Shown here: positions 18,292-26,453 of the stretch, in pieces
Layout of the letters: each line of letters opens with the position of its first letter
Position numbering within the stretch: the stretch's first letter is position 1
Assembly (NCBI RefSeq): GCF_015767675.1
Contig: NZ_CP065217.1
Coordinates: forward strand, 2,790,001 to 2,854,000
Origin: Vibrio navarrensis
GTDB lineage: Bacteria; Pseudomonadota; Gammaproteobacteria; Enterobacterales; Vibrionaceae
DNA length: 64,000 nt
Direction: 5' to 3'
Program-made: the position numbers and the translations under genes
Notes under the pieces: generated by a model
Database searches by the model: none
Seen by the model: only the letters and a program-made list of their open reading frames with translations
What the model was told of the DNA's origin: nothing

Positions 18292-19173
18292 ATGAAATAC
18301 TCACTTGGCCCTTTGCTGTACTTTTGGCCAAAACAGAATGTCGAAGCCTTCTACCAACAGGCAAAGCAGAGCTCGGCAGACATCATCTATCTAGGCGAAT
18401 CGGTCTGTTCAAAACGACGTGAAATGAAACCCGCTCACTGGTTTGAGTTGGCTAAAGAGCTCTCTTCGGCAGGAAAACAAGTGGTGATTTCGACCATGGC
18501 ACTGCTTGAAGCACCAAGCGAAGTCAATGTGATGAAGAAATACATCGATAATGGTGACTTTGCCATCGAAGCCAACGACGTGGCCGCGATTCAAATGGCG
18601 CATGAAAAAAAGGTGCCATTTATCGTCGGCCCGGCGATAAACAGCTACAACGCCCACACACTCAATGTGTTGCTAAAGCAAGGCATGATTCGCTGGTGTA
18701 TGCCGGTTGAGCTATCAAAGCAGTGGTTGCAGAATGTCTTAACTCAATGTGAGTCGCTCGGCATCCGTCAGCAGTTTGAAGTGGAAGTATTCAGCCACGG
18801 TTATCTGCCTTTGGCGTATTCGGCGCGTTGTTTTACCGCTCGAGCGGAGAATCGCGCCAAAGACGATTGCGAAACTTGCTGTATCAAATATCCCACAGGT
18901 ATTCAGGTTTGCAGCCAAGAGGGGCAGAGCGTGTTTAACCTCAATGGCATCCAAACCCAATCCGGTTACTGCTACAACCTGATAAACGATCTGGCGGGGA
19001 TGCACGGTTTGGTTGATGTGGTGCGCCTAAGCCCGCTTGGTCTGGATACCTTTTCGCAGCTCGATCGATTCAGAGCCAATGAAAATGGCCAGCAACCGAG
19101 CACAATTGGTGATCATCAATGCAATGGTTACTGGCATCAGATTGCTGGACTGGAAGTCAAAAACATCTGTTGA
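18292..19173 (+). CDS. ubiV: Ubiquinone biosynthesis protein UbiV (U32 family)
   Basis: This is the partner of UbiU in O2-independent ubiquinone synthesis. It is 293 residues. The 4Fe-4S ligands known from E. coli UbiV are at the same positions: C39, C180, C193 and C197, with an extra C196. A GAGGA Shine-Dalgarno precedes the ATG. It is in an operon with ubiU and convergent with the MATE gene. No good intrinsic terminator follows, only a 7-bp GCGGAGC/GCTCCGC pairing near 19189-19219. Confidence 0.95.
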   Translation: MKYSLGPLLYFWPKQNVEAFYQQAKQSSADIIYLGESVCSKRREMKPAHWFELAKELSSAGKQVVISTMALLEAPSEVNVMKKYIDNGDFAIEANDVAAIQMAHEKKVPFIVGPAINSYNAHTLNVLLKQGMIRWCMPVELSKQWLQNVLTQCESLGIRQQFEVEVFSHGYLPLAYSARCFTARAENRAKDDCETCCIKYPTGIQVCSQEGQSVFNLNGIQTQSGYCYNLINDLAGMHGLVDVVRLSPLGLDTFSQLDRFRANENGQQPSTIGDHQCNGYWHQIAGLEVKNIC

Positions 19174-19222
19174 TCCATTCATCAAGGCGGAGCCGAGGAT
19201 CGATTTCTCTTCGCTCCGCACT

Positions 19223-20560
19223 TTAGTTGGCTTTCGCCGCTAGCGCATCCGCTGGCATTTGCCGCATATCTCGCCATAACATCACCGCCACCACACTGCT
19301 TAAGGCAATATTCGATAACGGGAATGCCAACCACACGCCAGTAATGCCAAATAACTTAGGCATGACGAAAAGAAAAGGCAGTTGCACCAGCATATTGCCG
19401 ATGCTGACAAACAGCGCCTTGCCGCCACGATTGATCGACTGATAGTAGGCGGCACACACCACTAAAAAACCGTCGAGAAACATCGCGAACATATGCAGTC
19501 GAATTCCGGTGACGGTACTTTCGGTTAAAGCTTGATCATGAGCGTTAAACACCGCGACCACATTTTCCGGAAAAAGATTCAAAAGCACGACAAACACGAC
19601 TCCGGTGAGCACAGCCGAACTCATCGCCACTTTGAGCAACTTACGAATATTGCTGCGATTACCCGCACCGTGATTGAAACTGGCCAAAGGCTGCATGCCG
19701 TTGGCAATCCCCTCTGCAATCAAGTAGTAAACCACCACGATGTAGCCCAAAATGGCATACGCCCCCACTAAAATCGGGCTGCCATATTGAAGGAGTAAAC
19801 TGTTGTGCAGCGCAACCATCATCGAACCATAAGCGTACATAAAAAAGCTGGAAGTACCGACTGCCACTATGTTCGGCAATGCGCGCCATTGGAACGCATA
19901 GCTATCGCGACTTAAGCGCAGTTTCGCTTTGCGTGATAGGAAATAACTCAGTCCGACAACAGTGACGATCATCTGCGCCAACGCCGTTGCGATTGCTGCG
20001 CCCGTCAATTGCCACTGCAACACCCCGATCAAAAGATAATCGAGCACAATATTGCTCACCGCACCCAGGATCATCAGCATAGTCGCCAGATTGGGGCTGC
20101 CATCGTTGCGCAGTAAGATGGGCATCGCTATCGACCCCAAGGTAAAGACGCACGAGTACACCAGCACCTCTAAGTACTGCAATCCAAGCTGGTATACCGC
20201 ACCTTCGGCGCCCTGCCAACGGAGAAAATCGTCCGCGTAGTTGGCCAGCAGCCAGGCAACAATGGGACTTATCAACAGCAGCAGCGACAAGCCTGTCGAC
20301 AGAAGCTTTCTGGCTTGCTCAAGATCTTTCTCACCCAGTTTGATTGACGCCAAAGCGCCAGTGCCGACTCCAACCATCAAACCGATGCCGAGCACCGAAC
20401 CAATCAGCGGCCAAGCGACATTAATCCCCGCCAGCCCTTCTGCCCCAACGTAGTGGCCAATAAAAATCCCATCCACAACTTGGTATAAACCGTTAACCAA
20501 CATGGCGGCAATCGTGGGAATCGCGTAGCGCCAAAATTGGCGGTAAATCGACACTTGCAT
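19223..20560 (-). CDS. MATE-family efflux transporter
   Basis: This 445-residue inner-membrane exporter is predicted to have 12 helices. The MATE arrangement of two similar halves can be followed, starting RQFWRYAIPTIAAMLVNGLY with the VDGIFIGHYVG motif in helix 1-2. Members expel cationic drugs or dyes in exchange for Na+ or H+; the substrate here is unknown. It is transcribed after the MarR-family gene on the same strand with a 58-bp gap, which suggests local repression. Confidence 0.9.
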   Translation of the reverse strand: MQVSIYRQFWRYAIPTIAAMLVNGLYQVVDGIFIGHYVGAEGLAGINVAWPLIGSVLGIGLMVGVGTGALASIKLGEKDLEQARKLLSTGLSLLLLISPIVAWLLANYADDFLRWQGAEGAVYQLGLQYLEVLVYSCVFTLGSIAMPILLRNDGSPNLATMLMILGAVSNIVLDYLLIGVLQWQLTGAAIATALAQMIVTVVGLSYFLSRKAKLRLSRDSYAFQWRALPNIVAVGTSSFFMYAYGSMMVALHNSLLLQYGSPILVGAYAILGYIVVVYYLIAEGIANGMQPLASFNHGAGNRSNIRKLLKVAMSSAVLTGVVFVVLLNLFPENVVAVFNAHDQALTESTVTGIRLHMFAMFLDGFLVVCAAYYQSINRGGKALFVSIGNMLVQLPFLFVMPKLFGITGVWLAFPLSNIALSSVVAVMLWRDMRQMPADALAAKAN

Positions 20561-20618
20561 TTTTTACTACTCTGTATGCTCTTCAACGAAGAGATAATTC
20601 AACAAGCTAACCTTGGGC

Positions 20619-21029
20619 TTATCCCAATGCCTTGGTTAGCAGATTGTCTAACTGAATACGCTCATCCTGAGAGAGATTTTTGCCAACTTCATCGGCGATA
20701 AGTGCATAGGCCGCAAGCTCAAGTGCCAAATGTTGCTTCGCTCGTTCGGTCAAAGAGATCCGTTTGGCTCTCGCATCCGTTGAACACGGTACGCGAACAA
20801 GCAACCCTTTGCTCTCCAATTTGGTCACCATATTGGTCGCAGAAGGCTTCGACACTTCTAAAGCATTCGCTAAGTCGGTGAGTCGAATAGGATCGGGTAA
20901 AGATTGCACCGCTTTTAGGTAGTCGTACTCGTTAAAACTCAAATGGCCAATAGGATCTTCTTTGGCAGTTTGTCGCCATACTTTGGCAGAAAAGCGTTCC
21001 AACTTTTCTAGCTGTAAACTCAGGGTCAT
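20619..21029 (-). CDS. MarR-family transcriptional regulator
   Basis: This 136-residue winged-helix repressor has the recognition-helix region LTDLANALEVSKPSATNMVTKL (split around residues 50-72). The wing DARAKRISLTERAK and the C-terminal dimer helix are also visible. It probably controls itself and the downstream MATE exporter. A palindrome TTAG-C-CTAA lies in its promoter region (21045-21053). The inducing ligand is unknown. Confidence 0.9.
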   Translation of the reverse strand: MTLSLQLEKLERFSAKVWRQTAKEDPIGHLSFNEYDYLKAVQSLPDPIRLTDLANALEVSKPSATNMVTKLESKGLLVRVPCSTDARAKRISLTERAKQHLALELAAYALIADEVGKNLSQDERIQLDNLLTKALG

Positions 21030-21042
21030 AACACACTCATTT

Positions 21043-21060
21043 AATTAGCCTAACTAACTA
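21043..21060 (-). promoter_or_regulatory. Candidate MarR-type operator
   Basis: AATTAGCCTAACTAACTA contains the inverted repeat TTAG-C-CTAA (21045-21053), with an overlapping CTAACTAA repeat. It starts 14 bp upstream of the marR-like ATG, a usual place for an autoregulatory operator of this family. Confidence 0.5.
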
Positions 21061-21102
21061 TTATGATAACTCAATTGGTTTTGCCTAGCCCCAAAAAATA
21101 AA

Positions 21103-21119
21103 ACCGCCAAAAAGGCGGT
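21103..21119 (-). terminator. Terminator of nlpI
   Basis: The stem ACCGCC / GGCGGT has a five-base loop and is followed on the minus strand by TTTATTTTTTGGGG. It lies 24 bp beyond the nlpI stop codon. Confidence 0.8.
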
Positions 21120-21142
21120 CATAAAATAACGGGATAATGTAA

Positions 21143-22036
21143 CTATTTAGCCTTCGCCATGCGTTCAGCCTGTAGCTGGTCAAAAATATTACCTAACTCA
21201 AGAAAAGCATAACGGTGCTCAACGTATTCATAGACGTTAAAAGAAATAGCCAGTTTATACAATGATATAGCATTAGCAAAGTCGCCTTTCAGCTGATAGC
21301 GTTTCGCCAGATAGAAGTAGACTTCCGTCAAACGCTGAGCCAGCAAAACATTTTCTCTCGATGCGTCAATGATCGCTTTGAATGCCTGTTCTTCTGAGAC
21401 TTGCTCCGCCATCAGCGCCACTAAAACCCATCCCCACTCTTCACTGCGTTGGCGATAGCGCTCAAGCAGATCATTTTTTGCCACTACGGGATCGATTTCC
21501 GCTTCAATAATATAAAGCCACAGTGCACGGAAAGGATCGCTTGGGTCATCGTGATAATGTTTCGCCATTTCGTCGCGAGCCAAATCCAAACGACCACCAT
21601 AGTAGAGAGCAATAGCACGATTGCGTTCTGCGTAACTATTGTGTGGGTCAAGCTCTAAGGTTGAATCAAAAGCTTCATAGGCCGCGTCGTATTCACCAAC
21701 CTGAGTGTAGTAGACGCCCAACAAATTAAAGATATCTGGCTGAGATGGATTCAGTTGTAGAGATTGGCTAAAGTCCAAGCGCGCTAAATCTCTCAAACCG
21801 ACACTGTCATAGTAATTGCCGCGTTCATAGTGCATTTTTGCCCGAACGGGATCGCTGAGATCTGGGCGCTGTAAAAGCTGAGATAGGCGTGCAATCTGCA
21901 CTTCTTGCTGCACGCTCGCCTGCAAAGGTACGGCCATTGGAGGGTACATCCACTGACTCTTGTTACTGCTAAGGGTAGAGGCACAGCCTGTTGTCGCTAA
22001 GGCTAGGCAAAGGCCGACGGTTTGAAACCATTTCAC
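21143..22036 (-). CDS. nlpI: Outer-membrane lipoprotein NlpI
   Basis: This TPR lipoprotein acts in E. coli as an adaptor for murein endopeptidases and the Prc protease. It is 297 residues. The signal peptide ends in a lipobox (ATTGCAS) with the lipidated cysteine near residue 18. TPR repeats occupy about residues 60-260, clearest at AKMHYERGNYYDSVGLRDLA, SQPDIFNLLGVYYTQVGEYD and PHNSYAERNRAIALYYGGRL. It lies downstream of pnp on the same strand, the conserved pnp-nlpI order, with a terminator between. Confidence 0.95.
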   Translation of the reverse strand: MKWFQTVGLCLALATTGCASTLSSNKSQWMYPPMAVPLQASVQQEVQIARLSQLLQRPDLSDPVRAKMHYERGNYYDSVGLRDLARLDFSQSLQLNPSQPDIFNLLGVYYTQVGEYDAAYEAFDSTLELDPHNSYAERNRAIALYYGGRLDLARDEMAKHYHDDPSDPFRALWLYIIEAEIDPVVAKNDLLERYRQRSEEWGWVLVALMAEQVSEEQAFKAIIDASRENVLLAQRLTEVYFYLAKRYQLKGDFANAISLYKLAISFNVYEYVEHRYAFLELGNIFDQLQAERMAKAK

Positions 22037-22067
22037 TCAGGGAGACTCCTGTTAGACCGCAATAAAA

Positions 22068-22089
22068 AAGGGAGCAAAGTTGCTCCCTT
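22068..22089 (-). terminator. Terminator between pnp and nlpI
   Basis: The stem GGGAGCAA / TTGCTCCC is followed on the minus strand by TTTTTTATTG. It lies 67 bp after the pnp stop codon, upstream of the nlpI start, so it limits read-through into nlpI. Confidence 0.8.
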
Positions 22090-22155
22090 TATAACATGCT
22101 TTCAGCGCCTTAAGCGAGAAAAGCGCCAAATTACGGCGTTATGCCGCGTGTTGGC

Positions 22156-24288
22156 TTACTCTTCTACCGCTGGTGCTGCTGGCGTTTCTGCCTCCACAGG
22201 CTTTTCTACCGCTTCTTTCATGCTCAGACGCACGCGGCCTTGGCGGTCGATTTCCAGTACTTTAACTTGCACTTCTTGGCCTTCAGACAGCACATCTGAC
22301 ACTTTCTCGATGCGCTTGTCAGCGATTTGAGAAATGTGCACTAGACCATCTTTGCCTGGCAGGATGTTAACGAATGCACCGAAGTCAGCAAGACGTGCCA
22401 CTTTACCAGTGTAAATACGGCCAACTTCCACTTCAGCGGTGATCTCTTCGATACGACGGATCGCTTCTTTCGCTTGCTCACCAGAGGTAGCTGCAATCTT
22501 AATCGTGCCGTCATCTTCGATTTCGATGGTAGTGCCAGTTTCTTCAGTCAACTGACGAATCACTGCACCACCTTTACCGATCACGTCTTTGATCTTGTCA
22601 ACGCTGATCTTCATGGTGTGGATACGTGGCGCGAACTGAGAGATATCATCACGAGCACCAGCAATCGCTTGATCCATAACCGATAGGATGTGCTTACGTG
22701 CACCTTGAGCTTGGTTAAGCGCAATTTGCATGATCTCTTTAGTGATACCTTCGATCTTGATGTCCATTTGAAGTGCAGTGATACCAGTTGAAGTACCCGC
22801 GACTTTAAAGTCCATGTCACCTAGGTGGTCTTCATCGCCAAGGATATCTGAAAGAACAACGAAATCGTCGCCTTCTTTCACTAGACCCATTGCGATGCCC
22901 GCAACAGAAGCCTTGATTGGCACACCAGCATCCATAAGCGCTAGAGAAGTACCACATACAGAAGCCATTGAAGATGAACCGTTAGATTCCGTGATTTCTG
23001 AAACAACACGTACTGTGTATGGAAACTCATCAATTGATGGCATTACCGCGGCAATACCACGCTTCGCAAGTTTACCGTGACCAATTTCACGACGTTTAGG
23101 AGAACCGACAAAGCCCGTTTCGCCTACACAGTAAGGAGGGAAGTTGTAGTGTAGTAGGAAGTAATCTTTCTTCTCACCAGTGAGCTCATCGATGATTTGT
23201 GCATCACGCTGAGTACCTAGCGTTGCCGTTACTAGCGCCTGAGTTTCACCACGAGTGAACAGCGCACTGCCGTGAGTACGTGGAAGAACACCAGTACGAA
23301 CATCTAGTGCACGAACCATGTCTTTTTCACGGCCATCGATGCGAGGGTTGCCAGCAATGATGCTACGACGCACAACGGTCTTCTCTAGATCGTGGAAGAT
23401 AGTGTGAATTTCTTTCGCATCGGCTTCTGGGTCTTCTGCAAGGATAGCTGCATTCACTTCTGCCGCAATCTCATGGATACGGTCGTAACGAGCCATTTTT
23501 TCAGTGATTTGGTAAGCTTCAACCAGTTTCGCTTCTGCTAGATCAGCCACTTTCTCGTTTAGAACGGTGTTCGCTTCAGGAGCAACCCAGTTCCAAGATG
23601 GCGTCGCAACTTCTGCTGCGAATTCGTTGATCGCTTTGATCACGGCTTGTTGTTGGTCGTGACCAAATACCACTGCAGATAACATTTCTTCTTCGGTTAG
23701 GTTGTCCGCTTCTGACTCAACCATTAGAACTGCAGATTCAGTACCCGCAACAACGAGATCTAGACGAGATGCGTTTAGTTCAGTGTTACTTGGGTTTAGT
23801 ACGAGTTGACCATCAATGTGACCAACACGTGCAGCACCGATAGGACCGTTGAATGGGATACCAGAGATAGCAAGCGCTGCAGAGGTGCCAATCATGGTTG
23901 GGATATCTGGTTGTACGTCTGGGTTAACAGACACGACCGTTGCGATAACTTGTACTTCATTATTAAAACCCTCTGGGAATAGAGGACGAATTGGGCGGTC
24001 GATTAGACGAGCCGTCAGAGTTTCACCTTCAGATGGGCGACCTTCACGCTTGAAGAAACCACCAGGGATTTTACCTGCAGCGTAAGTACGCTCTTGGTAG
24101 TTTACGGTTAGCGGGAAGAAGTCTTGACCTGCAACCGCTTCTTTTTTACCAACCACAGAAACAAATACCGCAGTATCGTCCATGGTCACCATCACAGCGG
24201 CAGTAGCCTGACGCGCGATTACGCCAGTTTCCAGTGTCACGGTGTGGTTGCCGTACTGGAATGTTTTAACAACTGGTTTTTCGAACAT
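22156..24288 (-). CDS. pnp: Polynucleotide phosphorylase
   Basis: This 3'-5' phosphorolytic exoribonuclease is a core member of the RNA degradosome. It is 710 residues. Two RNase PH domains are seen (about 10-225 and 310-545; the second carries the active-site region [17 protein letters not shown]). A KH domain follows (about 555-615, with [12 protein letters not shown]) and then an S1 domain (about 620-690). The start [13 protein letters not shown] is the family N-terminus; a longer frame to 24312 is rejected. It lies downstream of rpsO with a 304-bp leader. Confidence 0.97.
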   Translation of the reverse strand: MFEKPVVKTFQYGNHTVTLETGVIARQATAAVMVTMDDTAVFVSVVGKKEAVAGQDFFPLTVNYQERTYAAGKIPGGFFKREGRPSEGETLTARLIDRPIRPLFPEGFNNEVQVIATVVSVNPDVQPDIPTMIGTSAALAISGIPFNGPIGAARVGHIDGQLVLNPSNTELNASRLDLVVAGTESAVLMVESEADNLTEEEMLSAVVFGHDQQQAVIKAINEFAAEVATPSWNWVAPEANTVLNEKVADLAEAKLVEAYQITEKMARYDRIHEIAAEVNAAILAEDPEADAKEIHTIFHDLEKTVVRRSIIAGNPRIDGREKDMVRALDVRTGVLPRTHGSALFTRGETQALVTATLGTQRDAQIIDELTGEKKDYFLLHYNFPPYCVGETGFVGSPKRREIGHGKLAKRGIAAVMPSIDEFPYTVRVVSEITESNGSSSMASVCGTSLALMDAGVPIKASVAGIAMGLVKEGDDFVVLSDILGDEDHLGDMDFKVAGTSTGITALQMDIKIEGITKEIMQIALNQAQGARKHILSVMDQAIAGARDDISQFAPRIHTMKISVDKIKDVIGKGGAVIRQLTEETGTTIEIEDDGTIKIAATSGEQAKEAIRRIEEITAEVEVGRIYTGKVARLADFGAFVNILPGKDGLVHISQIADKRIEKVSDVLSEGQEVQVKVLEIDRQGRVRLSMKEAVEKPVEAETPAAPAVEE

Positions 24289-24592
24289 GTTTATTCCTTG
24301 CTCTAAGCACACGCTTAGATAAATTAAATGAGGCTCAGAACACTACGAATCGCGACTAGTAAAAATAGGCTTGCGCTGCGCGTTTGACACGATGGGAAAA
24401 CAAACCGACTTTTAATAGTCGCGACCTTTAGGTCGACGAGGTTGACTGTAATGCCTGAACTGATGAGTTATCTCATGAGTTGAGATAAAGCCGTGCGTAG
24501 TATAACGACTTGAAACCGATTTGGCTAAATTTAGGTAACAAAAAAGGGGCTTACGCCCCTTTTTTAAACAAACTGTACTATGCAGCCACTGA
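24289..24592 (-). promoter_or_regulatory. pnp leader / rpsO-pnp intergenic region
   Basis: This is a 304-bp region without a gene. It contains the rpsO terminator (24540-24566) and an imperfect stem GTCGCGACC-TTTA-GGTCGAC (24418-24436). In E. coli the pnp leader forms an RNase III-cut stem used for PNPase autoregulation; this stem is a candidate for that role by position only. Confidence 0.45.
24540..24566 (-). terminator. Terminator downstream of rpsO
   Basis: AAAAAAGGGGC-TTAC-GCCCCTTTTTT is a symmetric stem with A and T tracts, 27 bp after the rpsO stop codon. As in other gammaproteobacteria it sits between rpsO and pnp and probably allows partial read-through. Confidence 0.85.
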
Positions 24593-24862
24593 TTAGCGAC
24601 GTAGGCCTAGACGTTTGATTAGGTCTTGGTAGCGAGCTAGATCTTTACCTTTTAGGTAATCTAGAAGCTTACGACGACGAGAAACCATGCGTAGCAGACC
24701 ACGACGGCTGTGGTGATCGCCTTTATGCGCTTGGAAGTGACCTTGTAGGTGGTTGATAGAAGCAGTCAGTAGAGCTACTTGTACTTCTGGTGAACCAGTG
24801 TCGCCTTCGCCACGTGCGTAGTCAGCAACGATTGCTGCTTTAGTTTCTGCATTCAGAGACAT
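24593..24862 (-). CDS. rpsO: 30S ribosomal protein S15
   Basis: This primary 16S rRNA-binding protein organises the platform of the small subunit. It is 89 residues, the universal bacterial length. The signature [21 protein letters not shown] and [20 protein letters not shown] are present. A GGAGAG Shine-Dalgarno lies upstream of the ATG. It stands between truB and pnp as in E. coli. Confidence 0.98.
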
Positions 24863-24970
24863 AATTCTCTCCTAATAAGAGTAGGTTAGTGTTTGTGCCA
24901 GCCAATCTCTGATTCAGCCGACACGCGAAGCGCGGATTATAGGGAATATTCACTTGCCACGCAATGAAAA

Positions 24971-24994
24971 AATGCTGGCACATTGACCAGCATT
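24971..24994 (-). terminator. Terminator downstream of truB
   Basis: The perfect 8-bp stem AATGCTGG / CCAGCATT is followed on the minus strand by TTTTTTC. It lies 20 bp after the truB stop and separates the rimP-truB operon from rpsO. Confidence 0.75.
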
Positions 24995-25013
24995 GTCACT
25001 GTCAGTCGTTTCA

Positions 25014-25958
25014 TTACTCTTCGTGACGAAAGACCACTAAACGTTTGGGCGCAATCTTACCGTCGTCGTTCATTTCTCCGACACCAATAAACAGCCTTTC
25101 CTCACCCATGGTCAAACGCACCGTCCCTTCGGTTGGCGCACCAAACACTTGCACGGCTTGACCATGCTGCACCATATCCGCTAGTTCAGGGATAAGATTC
25201 ACCTCCGGCAAATCTTCAACGGCGGTATCCATCGGCAGCAACAGGGGATCAAGCAGTTCGCGCGGAGCGATTTCTTCACGTTGCGCTTGCTCCAGCAATT
25301 CGTTGAGTTGCTCAAGCGTTACCATTTTCTGGTAAGGGTAGTTAGCGACCGCAGTGCGACGCAGCATCGTAACGTGTGCACCACAACCCAACATTTCACC
25401 GAGATCGTCGACAATGGTACGAATATAAGTGCCTTTCGAGCAATGCACTTCCATCTCTACTTCATCGCCAGAAAAACGGTGCAGCACGATCTCGTGTACC
25501 GTGATTTTGCGCGACTCTCGCGGAACTTCGATGCCTTTGCGTGCGTACTCATACAAGGGCTTACCTTGATACTTCAGCGCCGAAAACATCGAAGGAACTT
25601 GATCCGATTCGCCACGAAATTGCTCAATACAGGCTTCGAGCTTAGCAAGACTCACGTCAATTGGACGTGTTTCGACCACTTCACCATCGGAATCGGAGGT
25701 GTTGGTACGCTCACCAAGTTTGGCGATCACGCGATAACGCTTATCTGAATCGAGCAAAAATTGAGAGAACTTGGTTGCTTCGCCAAGACAAATCGGCAAC
25801 ATACCAGTTGCCAACGGATCTAATGCGCCTGTATGCCCCGCTTTTTCAGCAAAGTAGATTCGTTTGACTTTTTGCAGCGCATCGTTAGAAGAGATACCCG
25901 TGGGTTTATCCAACAAAATAACGCCATCAATCGGACGACCTTTGCGACGACGAGCCAT
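25014..25958 (-). CDS. truB: tRNA pseudouridine(55) synthase
   Basis: TruB makes the pseudouridine at position 55 in the T-loop of all elongator tRNAs. It is 314 residues. The catalytic aspartate lies in [15 protein letters not shown] (about residues 41-55). The [14 protein letters not shown] motif and a C-terminal PUA-like domain (about 250-314) are present. Its ATG overlaps the rbfA stop codon by one base (TAATG), indicating translational coupling. Confidence 0.97.
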   Translation of the reverse strand: MARRRKGRPIDGVILLDKPTGISSNDALQKVKRIYFAEKAGHTGALDPLATGMLPICLGEATKFSQFLLDSDKRYRVIAKLGERTNTSDSDGEVVETRPIDVSLAKLEACIEQFRGESDQVPSMFSALKYQGKPLYEYARKGIEVPRESRKITVHEIVLHRFSGDEVEMEVHCSKGTYIRTIVDDLGEMLGCGAHVTMLRRTAVANYPYQKMVTLEQLNELLEQAQREEIAPRELLDPLLLPMDTAVEDLPEVNLIPELADMVQHGQAVQVFGAPTEGTVRLTMGEERLFIGVGEMNDDGKIAPKRLVVFRHEE

Positions 25959-26353
25959 TACTCTTCGTCCTCACGGCCAGAATCTTTCTGCTTGAGCTTG
26001 TCTTTGTTGACCACTTCTGTCACTAAGTTCGACATCCGCATACCTTCAACTAAGGTATTGTCGTAGTAGAAACGCACTTCTGGAGTCAAACGCAGGCGAA
26101 TGCGCTTACCGAGCATCATTCGAATGTGTACTTCATGTTCGCGCAGCGCAGCCAAACAAGACTCTGGTGTTTGCTCGCCGATGCACAAAAAGGTAACGAA
26201 CACTTTGGCGTAAGCCAGGTCACGGGAAACCTCAACATCGGAGATGGTGACCATTCCCAGACGAGAATCGCGAACTTCGCGCTGAAGGATCATCGCAAGT
26301 TCTTTTTGCAGCTGCTGGGAGACACGCTGCGTACGGCTAAATTCTTTTGACAT
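25958..26353 (-). CDS. rbfA: Ribosome-binding factor A
   Basis: RbfA is a late 30S assembly factor needed for 16S rRNA 5' maturation and cold adaptation. It is 131 residues with a KH-type fold. The start [20 protein letters not shown] is the conserved one; the frame extends to 26440 but that part is not conserved. The [17 protein letters not shown] core and [20 protein letters not shown] segment are typical. It is transcribed after infB, with two hairpins in the gap. Confidence 0.96.
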   Translation of the reverse strand: MSKEFSRTQRVSQQLQKELAMILQREVRDSRLGMVTISDVEVSRDLAYAKVFVTFLCIGEQTPESCLAALREHEVHIRMMLGKRIRLRLTPEVRFYYDNTLVEGMRMSNLVTEVVNKDKLKQKDSGREDEE

Positions 26354-26374
26354 ATCTTTTCTCATATATAGAAA

Positions 26375-26441
26375 GAATGGGGGGATGGATAATCCAGCCC
26401 CCCATGGCGTATTCAACAACCTATCATTGCCAGGTGGCAAT
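26375..26441 (-). other. Two stem-loops between infB and rbfA
   Basis: Two hairpins lie in the 100-bp gap. The first has arms GGGGGG(A)TGGAT and ATCCA(G)CCCCCC (26375-26403). The second is ATTGCCA-GG-TGGCAAT (26426-26441). Neither is followed by a strong T-tract on the minus strand, so they look like processing or stability elements rather than full terminators. Confidence 0.5.
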
Positions 26442-26453
26442 AACGTTAGTCAA

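Noticed and set aside
19189..19219. GCGGAGC/GCTCCGC pairing as the ubiV/MATE terminator
   Set aside because: The loop is long and no T-tract follows on either strand, so it is too weak to call as a terminator.
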